A stretch of 23,344 nt of DNA, taken from positions 1 through 23,344 of IMG/VR virus record IMGVR_UViG_3300007363_000106; one strand, 5' to 3'. The translations under genes were made by a program, and so were the position numbers. Below, piece after piece: positions 6,508 through 14,266 of the stretch (position 1 is the first letter of the stretch; every line of letters begins with the position of its first letter). Source of the DNA: a virus. The notes under the pieces are model-generated. The model was not told where the DNA came from and ran no database searches. It worked only from the letters and a program-made list of their open reading frames with translations.

Positions 6508-6789
6508 ATGGCGGTAATTTATTTGCGGCACCCCAAACATGGGGTGAAAGTTGCGACGATGGACTTGGAAGCCGCTGCCGACGAAGAGGCCGGCTGGGAA
6601 AGGTTTGAGCTAGATGACGACAGCGGGCGATCAGATCAACGGAGCCCTCCGGCTGTTGGGCGTCCTCGCGGAAGGCGAAACGCCTTCAGCCGAGACATCG
6701 CAGGACGCGTTGACGGCGCTGAATCAGATGATCGACAGTTGGAACACGGAGCGTCTGGCGGTATTTTCAACGCAAGATCAAGTCTTTAA
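6508..6789 (+). CDS. Small phage protein; frame runs far into the gp4-like gene
   Basis: ATG 6508 (GGTGAAAA upstream) opens with MAVIYLRHPKHGVKVATMDL, a conserved-looking beginning for short proteins encoded just before gp4-like genes, followed by an acidic segment (AAADEEAGWERFELDDD). After about residue 36 the frame overlaps the gp4-like gene by 176 nt and turns Arg-rich (SPPAVGRPRGRRNAFSRD), as out-of-frame reading does. The conserved part is probably real. The long overlapping tail may be a consequence of a lost stop or of a frameshift near 6605. Confidence 0.55.
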   Translation: MAVIYLRHPKHGVKVATMDLEAAADEEAGWERFELDDDSGRSDQRSPPAVGRPRGRRNAFSRDIAGRVDGAESDDRQLEHGASGGIFNARSSL

Positions 6790-7324
6790 CTGGCCGTCTG
6801 GTGAACTGTCCCGCACGCTCGGGCCGACGGGTGATTTTGTCGGCAACCGTCCGGTATTACTGGATGATTCGACGTATTTTCGTGATCCGCAGACTAATGT
6901 GTCCTACGGCATAAAGTTCATCAACCAGCAACAATATGACGGCATTGCCGTTAAGACCGTGACCAGCACTTATCCACAGGTCATGTGGATAAATATGTCT
7001 TTCCCCAACATTGAAATGGTTGTTTACCCCAAGCCGCTGCGGCTTCTGGAGTGGCATTTCATTTCTGTTGAGGAACTGACGCAGCCGGCGACGCTGGCGA
7101 CTACACTATCCTTTCCGCCCGGCTATCTGCGGGCGTTCCGTTACAATCTGGCCTGCGAAATGGCCCCCGAGTTTGGCGTCGAACCATCTACGCAGGTGAT
7201 GCGCGTCGCCATGTATAGCAAGCGCAACCTGAAGCGCATCAATAACCCCGATGATATCATGGCGTTGCCTTACAGCATTGTGGGGACTAGACAGCGGTAT
7301 AATATCTACGCAGGCAATATGTAA
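6614..7324 (+). CDS. Tail accessory factor, P22 gp4-like head completion protein
   Basis: The product is 236 aa from ATG 6614. The N-terminal pattern AGDQINGALRLLGVLAEGETP followed by ALTALNQMIDSWNTERL is the classic start of P22 gp4 family proteins. These form a dodecameric ring under the portal and recruit gp10 and the needle. The C-terminal half keeps the mixed helical pattern (FPPGYLRAFRYNLACEMAPEF) seen in the family. Its stop (7322-7324) is followed with no gap by the stop of an antisense endonuclease gene; gp10 would normally come next. Confidence 0.88.
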   Translation: MTTAGDQINGALRLLGVLAEGETPSAETSQDALTALNQMIDSWNTERLAVFSTQDQVFNWPSGELSRTLGPTGDFVGNRPVLLDDSTYFRDPQTNVSYGIKFINQQQYDGIAVKTVTSTYPQVMWINMSFPNIEMVVYPKPLRLLEWHFISVEELTQPATLATTLSFPPGYLRAFRYNLACEMAPEFGVEPSTQVMRVAMYSKRNLKRINNPDDIMALPYSIVGTRQRYNIYAGNM

Positions 7325-7861
7325 CTATGTTTTAAAATATTTGCCTCTATAAGACCCTGCCCGGCCTTTGGGCTGCCGACTGTTAGGGTCTTGCCGGTAA
7401 ATATTGAGCGCATGTTGCACGTTTTCACGATGCGTCAACAACTCTAGGTTTTCTAGCCGGTTATCGTCTCGTATGAGATTTATGTGGTTCACCTCTAATC
7501 TGTCAGGGATCGGCCCATTAAACGCTTCCCATACTGCTCTATGGATTCGGTAGTGCTTATACTGCCCATCTTTGCACGGCCTAAATATGCGGTATTCATG
7601 TTTATCCGGCGTCGTTCGCATTGGCCGATAAGTAACGTCGCCCGCCCATGTCTTCCCGTGTTTGATGGCCATAACGGTTGTAACACTGGTGTTCAGAAAC
7701 GCCGCGACATCTTTCAGTTTAGCGCCGTCTGCCAATCGTTTTTTAGCTTCTGCTACTTGTTCCGCCGTAAACAATTTGCCGCGCGCTACTCGACGCACGT
7801 TACCAAAATTGCTAATCTCATAAAGTCCTTCATATCCAAGGACTGCGCGCCACTCTTCCAT
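7325..7861 (-). CDS. Free-standing NUMOD4-HTH-HNH homing endonuclease, antisense
   Basis: This 178-aa protein is encoded on the opposite strand to its neighbours. Residues 1-24 are a NUMOD4 motif (EEWRAVLGYEGLYEISNFG). Residues 31-72 look like a helix-turn-helix insert (AEAKKRLADGAKLKDVAAFL, TTVMAIKHGKTW). Residues 103-150 are an HNH_3 nuclease with H107, the VNHIN motif (124-128) and NLELLTHRENVQHA. It has AAGGAG 7 nt before its ATG and its own promoter at 7887-7915. It is visibly AT-richer than the flanking virion genes. It was probably inserted between gp4 and gp10 by homing. Confidence 0.9.
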   Translation of the reverse strand: MEEWRAVLGYEGLYEISNFGNVRRVARGKLFTAEQVAEAKKRLADGAKLKDVAAFLNTSVTTVMAIKHGKTWAGDVTYRPMRTTPDKHEYRIFRPCKDGQYKHYRIHRAVWEAFNGPIPDRLEVNHINLIRDDNRLENLELLTHRENVQHALNIYRQDPNSRQPKGRAGSYRGKYFKT

Positions 7862-7886
7862 CAGGTTGCTCCTTCAATGCCCATGC

Positions 7887-7915
7887 AGTATACCTACATG
7901 TATATTGGAGGTCAA
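7887..7915 (-). promoter_or_regulatory. Near-consensus sigma70 promoter for the antisense HNH gene
   Basis: Reading the - strand, TTGACC (7915-7910) is followed by exactly 17 bases and then TATACT (7892-7887), a good match to TTGACA-N17-TATAAT. It stands 26 bases before the HNH start codon and upstream of its AAGGAG. The -35 box overlaps the + strand GGAGG (7907-7911) that is the ribosome site of the gp10-like gene. Promoter and ribosome site therefore share bases on opposite strands. Confidence 0.72.
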
Positions 7916-7917
7916 GC

Positions 7918-9543
7918 ATGAAGACGCCAATTCTTGGCTCCACGTATGTGCTGCGTAGCCCTAATGCGGCTGACGCGCGTATGGTGAACCTCTACCCAGA
8001 GGTCATTCCCGAGGGGGGCAAAGAGGCCGCGTGGCTTCAGCGTGCGCCGGGGTTAAGCCAATTGAACATATTCCCCAGCGGCCCCGTTCGCGGGCTGTGG
8101 ACCTATAACGGGTATGGTTACGCCGTTTCCGGCACCAAACTTTACCGGGTCGACACGGACTGGTCGTATCACGAACTCGGCACCGTTGCGGGCGTTGATA
8201 ACGTCAATATGGTCGATAACGGCACGCAGTTGTTTATAGCGGCGGGCGCTAATGGCTATATCTACAACGACACGAATGTCACGCTTAGTTGCACTACGGT
8301 CAACGGCGACGCGACGGTGACGACGGCGGACACGTCGCTTATCTGGGTGGGTCTGCCGGTAACGGGCGCGGGCGTCCCTGTTGGCGCGACGGTCTTGAGC
8401 ATTACGGACAGCACGACTTTTGAACTGTCTGCTAACGCGACGGCTTCAGCCACGGTTGACCTGACCTTTTCCCCGCTGTTCAGTCAGATCACGGACCCTG
8501 ATTTTCCTGGTGCGGTCGGCGTCGGGTTTTTGGACGGCTATTTCGTTTTCAACGAGCCAAACAGCCAACGGTTTTGGGTGACGGCCGCTTATAACGGCCT
8601 GGCGGTTGACGCGCTTGCTTTCGCCAGCGCTGAAGGCTCTCCCGATAATCTGGTCACGCTGATTGTCGACCACCGCGAAGTATGGCTGTTCGGGCAGAAC
8701 TCGGTTGAGGTTTGGTATGACGCCGGAACGCCTGATTTCCCGCTGGCGCGCATCCAAGGCGCGTTCAATGAAATTGGGTGCCTAGCCGCCTATTCAGTCG
8801 CCAAGCTCGATAATGGCCTGTTTTGGCTGGGCGCGGACGCCCGCGGTAACGGCATCGTCTATCGTTCAAAGGGCTATTCCGGCGAGCGCATTTCGACGCA
8901 CGCCGTCGAATGGCAAATTCAGCAGTATGCTACTCTGTCCGACGCTGTGGCCTACACCTACCAGCAAGACGGGCATAGCTTCTACGTGCTGAATTTCCCA
9001 ACGGCTAACACCACTTGGGTCTACGACGTGGCGACGGGCGCATGGCATGAACGGGCGGGTTGGGAGAACAACCAGTTCACCCGGCACCGCGGCAACTGTC
9101 AGATGAACTTCAATAACACTATCGTCATCGGCGATTATGTCGGCGGCGGCATTTTTGCGTATGACCAGACGGTTTATACGGAAGCGGGCTCGACAATGAA
9201 ATGGCTCCGGTCATGGCGCGCGTTGCCTACCGGGCAGAATGATCTGAAACGCACGACACAGCACAGTCTTCAGCTAGACTGTCAGACTGGCGTGGGGCTT
9301 GCGACTGGGCAGGGCTCAGACCCACAAGTCATGCTCCGCTGGTCCGACGACGGCGGACATACATGGTCCAGTGAGCATTGGAAGTCGATGGGCAGGATGG
9401 GCCAGTTCGGCTACCGCACGATCTGGCGACGGCTCGGGATGACGCTCAAGATACGCGACCGCGTGTATGAGGTGTCAGGGACCGATCCGGTGCCGATTGC
9501 GATTATGGGCGCAGAACTCATTCTGAGCCCGACAAATGCCTGA
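7918..9543 (+). CDS. P22 gp10-like packaged-DNA stabilisation (tail hub) protein
   Basis: This protein has 541 aa from ATG 7918, with GGAGG upstream. The opening (AADARMVNLYPEVIPEGG ... LQRAPGLSQL), then GLWTYNGYGYAVSGTKLYRV and DPDFPGAVGVGFLDGYFVF match the gp10 family, beta-propeller-like proteins that plug the gp4 ring and hold packaged DNA. Residues about 119-184 (GDATVTTADTSLIWVGLPVTG ... ELSANATASATV) look like an inserted module shared with the tail fibre downstream, which explains the greater length than P22 gp10 (472 aa). The gene follows gp4 apart from the inserted endonuclease and overlaps the next gene by 8 nt. Confidence 0.82.
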   Translation: MKTPILGSTYVLRSPNAADARMVNLYPEVIPEGGKEAAWLQRAPGLSQLNIFPSGPVRGLWTYNGYGYAVSGTKLYRVDTDWSYHELGTVAGVDNVNMVDNGTQLFIAAGANGYIYNDTNVTLSCTTVNGDATVTTADTSLIWVGLPVTGAGVPVGATVLSITDSTTFELSANATASATVDLTFSPLFSQITDPDFPGAVGVGFLDGYFVFNEPNSQRFWVTAAYNGLAVDALAFASAEGSPDNLVTLIVDHREVWLFGQNSVEVWYDAGTPDFPLARIQGAFNEIGCLAAYSVAKLDNGLFWLGADARGNGIVYRSKGYSGERISTHAVEWQIQQYATLSDAVAYTYQQDGHSFYVLNFPTANTTWVYDVATGAWHERAGWENNQFTRHRGNCQMNFNNTIVIGDYVGGGIFAYDQTVYTEAGSTMKWLRSWRALPTGQNDLKRTTQHSLQLDCQTGVGLATGQGSDPQVMLRWSDDGGHTWSSEHWKSMGRMGQFGYRTIWRRLGMTLKIRDRVYEVSGTDPVPIAIMGAELILSPTNA

Positions 9544-10132
9544 TAACAATACGCAAATCCCCGCTGCGCGTGTCCCCATATGGGACATGGTGACGAATTA
9601 TGTCACCCGCGAATGGTATCGATGGTTTTATAATATTTACGCATCAGTGGAGAACGGCCGGCGGTATGCGTCATATTATGACACGACGACGCAGACGATA
9701 CCGGTTATCAATACCGCATACCCGATAACGCTCAACAGCGTGGCGTCCAAAATTAATGACGGCCCGATGCAATACGGCGTCTATATTGGGACGCCTACGT
9801 CGCGGGTGTATGTAGACATCGCCGCCAACTATAATATCCAGTTCTCGCTCCAGCTTTACAGCACCAGCGCGTCAACAAAGAATGTCAGCATCTGGCTCCG
9901 CGTAAACGGCGTAGATGTGCCTGATTCGGCGACGATAATAACCACAAGCGGAGCCAGCGCTGGGACTGTCGCGGCATGGAATTTTGTGGTAAATCTCAGC
10001 GCAGGCGACTATTTTGAACTGATCTGGTCGGCGGATAGCACTGCGGTCACAATACAATCTTTGGCGGCGTCTTCGCCTAGACCCGCTGTTCCAGGGGTCA
10101 TTTTGACCGTCACAAGTCTTGTAGGTGGATAA
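9536..10132 (+). CDS. Tail-associated beta-jelly-roll-like virion protein
   Basis: The product is 198 aa from ATG 9536, overlapping the gp10 end by 8 nt. Residues 1-45 form an N-terminal attachment-like part (PIWDMVTNYVTREWYRWFYN). Residues about 55-198 have alternating strands (YVDIAANYNIQFSLQLYST, VSIWLRVNGVDVPDSATI, GDYFELIWSADSTAVTIQSL). The latter resemble C1q/TNF-like jelly-roll domains often seen on phage fibres. The gene order (gp10, this, tail fibre) suggests a tail-tip or fibre-base protein. It takes the place where P22 encodes its needle, but it lacks the needle's long coiled coil. Confidence 0.7.
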   Translation: MPDNNTQIPAARVPIWDMVTNYVTREWYRWFYNIYASVENGRRYASYYDTTTQTIPVINTAYPITLNSVASKINDGPMQYGVYIGTPTSRVYVDIAANYNIQFSLQLYSTSASTKNVSIWLRVNGVDVPDSATIITTSGASAGTVAAWNFVVNLSAGDYFELIWSADSTAVTIQSLAASSPRPAVPGVILTVTSLVGG

Positions 10133-11749
10133 ATGGCCGTTATTACTCCGTCCGCTAAAACGCAGTTCATCGGCGCAAACGGCGAGCCTCTTGTTGGGGG
10201 TAAACTTTACACCTACGCCGCCGGCACGACCACGCCGTCGCCGACCTACACGGACAATACCGGCTCGACGCCTAACGCCAATCCGGTCATTCTGGACGCT
10301 CGCGGCGAGGCCGATGTATGGCTTGGTGAGTCTACCTACAAGTTCAAACTGACTGACGCCAACGACGTTGAGATTTGGACGGTTGATTATATCTCCGCGC
10401 CGACGACCGCGCTGTCGCCGGTTCTGACTGGCAACGTCACTATTTCTTCTGACTCATCTGGCCCGGCGCTTAAGATCACGCAGACTGGCACCGGCTACGT
10501 CATGCGCGTGCAAGATAGCGTGGACCCTGACTCGACGCCTTTTGTCATCAACTCATCCGGCTATGTGGGTCTTGGCACGACTGCGCCGGCTGAAGCGCTG
10601 GACATTGACAACAGCGGCAAACTTCAGTTCTCCTCCGCAGGCACTGCGCTAACGATCATCTCTGCGGACGCGACTAACTCAACGATTGACGTTAAAGACG
10701 ACCGCAATCTGGTCATCAAGGCTAACGCCGCAACGATCTTGACCGCAAATGACGCAGACGTTACGTCAACGGTTCCGGTTGTGCTGCCGGGCAACCCTTC
10801 CAGCAGTTTGCAGGCCGCGCCGAAGCAATATGTCGACACCAGCGCGACGACGACACTGACAACGGCTGCGCCGCCCGGCGCTATCACGGCTTTTGCAGCC
10901 TCGTCGCCGCCAACCGGCTGGCTGACCTGCGACGGCACCGCCGTCTCGCGCACAAGCTACGCGGCTCTTTTTGCCGTAATTGGCACCACCTGGGGCATTG
11001 GCGACGGCTCAACGACGTTCAACCTGCCTGATCTGCGCGGGCAATTTTTGCGCGGGTTTGACAGCCGAGCGACGGCGACCAGTAAAGATACGACGCTCAT
11101 CAGCGGCATTACCACAAACGGTTCCGCAACCGTCTCGGGCATCAATAACACGACGTATCTTTACGCCGGCATGCCGATCAGCGGCACGGGCATCTCGGCG
11201 GGGACGACTATCTCGTCGGTGTCCACCAATTCTATCGTCTTGTCCGCAAACGCCACGGCTTCTTCGCCGACGCTCGGCACGGGCGCGACGACAAACACCA
11301 GCCGCACCGTCACTGTGTCCAGCACCAGCACCTTGTCTGTCGGGCAGGCGATCAGCGGCACGGGCATTCCGACGGGCGCGTATATCACGTCGATCTTCAA
11401 CAGCACGACGATCATTATCTCGTCGGCTGCGACGGCGACGAATACCGGCCTGACGTTCTCGTTTGGCACGGCGCTCACCGTTGGCCGCACCTTCGCCAGC
11501 GCGCAGGACGACGCTTACGAGACGCACGATCACGGCGTCACTGACGCCGGGCATCTTCATACAGATGGCATTGTGTCTATAACCAGCACGGTAGGCGTCC
11601 AAGCTGGCGCAAGTTATTCGCTGCCCGCTACTTTTGGCGCAGGCAATACGGGGACATCAACAACCGGCGTCACCGTTAATAATTCATACACGGGCAACAG
11701 CGAAACCCGTCCGAAGAACTACGCCATCCTTTACATTATCAAGACTTGA
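10133..11749 (+). CDS. Tail fibre with split phage collar domain
   Basis: This protein has 538 aa. Residues 8-90 are an N-terminal virion-anchoring region (FIGANGEPLVGGKLYTYAAG ... EIWTVDYISAP). Residues 100-240 are a beta-rich shaft. Residues 248-310 are the first part of a Phage_Collar domain (PTGWLTCDGTAVSR, TTFNLPDLRGQFLRGFDSR). The rest of the fold (GRTFASAQDDAYETHDHG with HDH and HLH metal-site-like His, then ETRPKNYAILYIIKT) resumes at about 451. Between them two copies of a 57-60-residue module are inserted. The gene probably encodes the receptor-binding fibre. It starts directly after the 198-aa gene. Confidence 0.85.
   Translation: MAVITPSAKTQFIGANGEPLVGGKLYTYAAGTTTPSPTYTDNTGSTPNANPVILDARGEADVWLGESTYKFKLTDANDVEIWTVDYISAPTTALSPVLTGNVTISSDSSGPALKITQTGTGYVMRVQDSVDPDSTPFVINSSGYVGLGTTAPAEALDIDNSGKLQFSSAGTALTIISADATNSTIDVKDDRNLVIKANAATILTANDADVTSTVPVVLPGNPSSSLQAAPKQYVDTSATTTLTTAAPPGAITAFAASSPPTGWLTCDGTAVSRTSYAALFAVIGTTWGIGDGSTTFNLPDLRGQFLRGFDSRATATSKDTTLISGITTNGSATVSGINNTTYLYAGMPISGTGISAGTTISSVSTNSIVLSANATASSPTLGTGATTNTSRTVTVSSTSTLSVGQAISGTGIPTGAYITSIFNSTTIIISSAATATNTGLTFSFGTALTVGRTFASAQDDAYETHDHGVTDAGHLHTDGIVSITSTVGVQAGASYSLPATFGAGNTGTSTTGVTVNNSYTGNSETRPKNYAILYIIKT
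11108..11470 (+). repeat. Two tandem fibre modules, related to a third in gp10
   Basis: Module A (about 11108-11278) and module B (about 11294-11470) share the pattern VSxx...GMPISGTGISAGTTISSV...ANATAS / GQAISGTGIPTGAYITSI...SAATAT. A third copy sits in the gp10-like gene at about 8272-8469 (GLPVTGAGVPVGATVLSI...LSANATAS). The conserved core is G-[MLQ]-[PA]-[IV]-[ST]-G-[AT]-G-[IV]-x2-G. All three copies look like insertions into otherwise complete domains. Confidence 0.7.
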
Positions 11750-11758
11750 GGCCGCGAC

Positions 11759-12784
11759 ATGGACCCCTTCACACTAGCCCTTATCGGAGGCGGATCGTCG
11801 CTCATAAGCGGTGGTCTTGGCTTCCTCGGCTCACAGGCCGCCGGCAAGGCGCAGGAAAAGGCCGCGCAGACTTCCGGCATGTATGGCCTGATCGCGCAGC
11901 AGCAGGCGTTGGCGCAGGCCCGAGAGATGGCCGAAAAAGGCGCGGCGGCGGCTGGCCAGTATTACGGCAAGGGCCGCGAGGACTTGCTTGCCCAAGCGGG
12001 GCTTGGCGAGGCGGCGGGGCGTGAGTTCTATGGCCGCGGCGTTGGCTACCAAGAGCCCTACATGGGCGCAGGCGCAGGTGCGACAAACCAGCTTGCCGGT
12101 CTGTTTGGCCAGGGTGGCGCATACACCCGTCAGCCAACGCTTGAAGAACTCCAGATGGACCCCGGTTACGCCTTTCGGTTCTCGGAGGGCCAGAGGGCGT
12201 TGAATGCGGGTCTGGGGTCTTCCGGTATGCGGGGTTCTGGCGCGGCGCTGAAGGCTGCCACCCGCTATGGGCAGGAAGCCGGCAGTCAAGAATATCAGAG
12301 CGCCTACAACCGCTTCATGGCGAACCGCGCGGCAGCGACGCAGGGGCTTCAGAATCTGGCCGGCGTCGGCGCGGGCGCGGCCGGGACGGCCTCGGGGTTG
12401 GCGGGCCAGTTTGGCACGAATCTCATGGCGCAACGGTTCGGCGCGGGCAGTAACCTCGGCACGCTGGCGGGCAACGCGGGCGCGACGACGGCTGGCGCTT
12501 ATACGGGCGTTGCGCCCACGCTGGCCAATACTGCGGCCATGAACCCGATGGGCCAAGCTGTCGAGAACATGGGCCAGGCGCGGGCGTCCAGCTACATGGG
12601 TGGCGCGTCTGCGCTGTCGGGCGCGCTCGGCGGCATCGGCCAGAACGCAATGCTCTACAGCATGATGAACCGATTCGCGCCGCAAAGCGCGGCCAGCGGC
12701 GCGGGCTATATGTATGGCGCGCCGTCCGCGTCTACTTTTAGTTCTGGGTTTACGCCTGGGTTTATGGGCGCGCCGACGCTTTGA
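11759..12784 (+). CDS. Internal virion / DNA ejection protein
   Basis: The product is 341 aa. Residues 5-28 are a Gly-rich hydrophobic segment (TLALIGGGSSLISGGLGFLG). A long Ala/Gln helix follows, and then the block LEELQMDPGYAFRFSEGQRA with ALKAATRYGQEAGSQEYQSAYNRF (about residues 129-190). That block is a widespread signature of phage internal proteins annotated as DNA transfer or ejection proteins. The C-terminal 140 residues are Gly/Ala-rich and probably flexible. It is the first of three consecutive internal-protein-like genes, matching the gp7-gp20-gp16 region of P22 by position. Confidence 0.78.
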   Translation: MDPFTLALIGGGSSLISGGLGFLGSQAAGKAQEKAAQTSGMYGLIAQQQALAQAREMAEKGAAAAGQYYGKGREDLLAQAGLGEAAGREFYGRGVGYQEPYMGAGAGATNQLAGLFGQGGAYTRQPTLEELQMDPGYAFRFSEGQRALNAGLGSSGMRGSGAALKAATRYGQEAGSQEYQSAYNRFMANRAAATQGLQNLAGVGAGAAGTASGLAGQFGTNLMAQRFGAGSNLGTLAGNAGATTAGAYTGVAPTLANTAAMNPMGQAVENMGQARASSYMGGASALSGALGGIGQNAMLYSMMNRFAPQSAASGAGYMYGAPSASTFSSGFTPGFMGAPTL

Positions 12785-12799
12785 GATGAGGATTAGCTA

Positions 12800-14266
12800 A
12801 TGCCCGTTCGCTACGACATCGCCGCCGGAGTTCCGCAGCAGCAGGGCGGGTTAGACCCGCTGAACGCTTTTGCCACCATGCAGGCGATGAGCTATCGCCA
12901 GCAGCAGAACGCGCTCGCGCAAATGCAGATGCAGGAATATCAGCGCAAATTGCAGGCTGAGCAGGCATTGCGCGGGATGGCGGCGGGGCAAAGTTTTAAT
13001 ATCGCTGATCCGGGGCTGGTCGGGCGCACGTTTGCGATTGACCCTGACGAAGCCATTAAGATCGCCAATCTTCAGCGGCAGCTTGAGGCGCTACAAGCCT
13101 CAACAGAAGCGCAGAAAGCGACGGCAGGATACCATACGGGCATGTTGGGGCTTGCGCAGGCCAAGCTCCCAATGGAGCAGCAAAAGCTTGAGCAGGAAGC
13201 GCTTAAGGAACGACGGCTTGCCGAATCGGCAAAGATTTCCGGCGAGAAGACGGCGCTTGAACGCGACGCTGAGATGCTGAAGAACGCCGAAAATCAAGCG
13301 GCCAAAGTCTATAACGCAAATGGCAAGGGCTACGACACGTTCTATGCCGGTCTGCCTGACCCGCTCAAAGCGATCCTGCCACCGCAGTATGATGCGGACA
13401 TGCTGGACAAATTTACGACGCAAATGGCGACAGTGCAGGAGAACCTTAAGCGCCGGAACGAGTTCGAGTTTGTTGACCGGATCAATCCACAGACCGGGCT
13501 AAAAGAAAAGGTCGCTATCCCTAAATACGCGCCCGAGAAAGGCGGTAAGGCTGTCCCCGGAACCGCCGGCGAAGTGCAGGACAAGTTTGGCTTTATGCCC
13601 GGCCCGTCGCCTGAGTTCATTACGCGCACTGACCCGCGCCGCGGCACGGCTGAACTTGTCACGCCGCGCCAGCCGGGCGCTAACGTCATGGCCGCGCCGG
13701 CCGCGCCAGCCAACGCTATGGTTGAGCCCTCGGCGGCTCCGGCTCCGGCTCCGGCTCCGGCTGCGCCGGGGCGGCTAATTCCATCCGAAATTCGCCCAAC
13801 GGCGGAAGCACCGGTTGGTAGCGAAGCGTATAACAATAAACGGTTTGCTACAGAAGTTCTTGATGTCGCAGGCTTCAACGCCGAAACCGGTGAAGATGAA
13901 GTTAGCAATCTTATCCGCGGATCAACCAGCGGTGGTATGGAAGCCGGGGGCGCAAGTTTCCGTGGGTTTTTTGGTAATGCGTCGCCGGGAATGCGTAATA
14001 TCGCACGACTTGAGACTATCAAAAGCGATCTTGTTTTGAAAAAACTGAAGGGTAAACTCGGGCAGGGTATTTCCGAAGGCGACCGTCAGTTTATCGAAAA
14101 ATCAATCGGCGAAATTGCTAACCCAAACATTCCCGCAGACCAACGTCTTGCCGCATGGAATCAAGTTAAAAGCCTGATGGTCAAATACGCAAACACTGGG
14201 CAACCCGCCGCGGCGGCTGCCGGTGCGCCGGCCAACCGACCCTCTCTCGATGAGATTTTCAAGTAA
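12800..14266 (+). CDS. Internal virion protein, coiled-coil and Pro-rich
   Basis: This protein has 488 aa, with GAGGA before the ATG. Residues 25-170 are Gln/Ala/Glu-rich coiled coil (YRQQQNALAQMQMQEYQRKL ...). Residues 180-280 contain a likely globular part (YDTFYAGLPDPLKAILPPQYD). Residues 300-330 are a Pro/Ala linker encoded by GGCTCC repeats. The C-terminal 150 residues are helical. I do not recognise an enzymatic motif. Position and composition fit an ejection protein like P22 gp20. Its stop overlaps the next start (TAATG at 14264-14268). Confidence 0.75.
   Translation: MPVRYDIAAGVPQQQGGLDPLNAFATMQAMSYRQQQNALAQMQMQEYQRKLQAEQALRGMAAGQSFNIADPGLVGRTFAIDPDEAIKIANLQRQLEALQASTEAQKATAGYHTGMLGLAQAKLPMEQQKLEQEALKERRLAESAKISGEKTALERDAEMLKNAENQAAKVYNANGKGYDTFYAGLPDPLKAILPPQYDADMLDKFTTQMATVQENLKRRNEFEFVDRINPQTGLKEKVAIPKYAPEKGGKAVPGTAGEVQDKFGFMPGPSPEFITRTDPRRGTAELVTPRQPGANVMAAPAAPANAMVEPSAAPAPAPAPAAPGRLIPSEIRPTAEAPVGSEAYNNKRFATEVLDVAGFNAETGEDEVSNLIRGSTSGGMEAGGASFRGFFGNASPGMRNIARLETIKSDLVLKKLKGKLGQGISEGDRQFIEKSIGEIANPNIPADQRLAAWNQVKSLMVKYANTGQPAAAAAGAPANRPSLDEIFK
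13735..13758 (+). repeat. GGCTCC hexamer tandem repeat (Pro-Ala linker)
   Basis: Four perfect copies of GGCTCC lie in tandem and degenerate into GGCTGC. They encode alternating Ala-Pro residues in the linker of the 488-aa internal protein. Such a repeat could change in copy number by slippage without changing frame, altering the linker length. Confidence 0.8.

Noticed and set aside
11831-12685. 284-aa open frame on the - strand opposite the 341-aa internal protein
   Set aside because: Arg/Ala-rich antisense shadow of a clearly coding + strand gene with a family-like motif.
13735-13764. Short repeat array as a possible CRISPR
   Set aside because: It is a 6-nt coding microrepeat for Pro-Ala with no spacers. 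No CRISPR-like array exists in the window.
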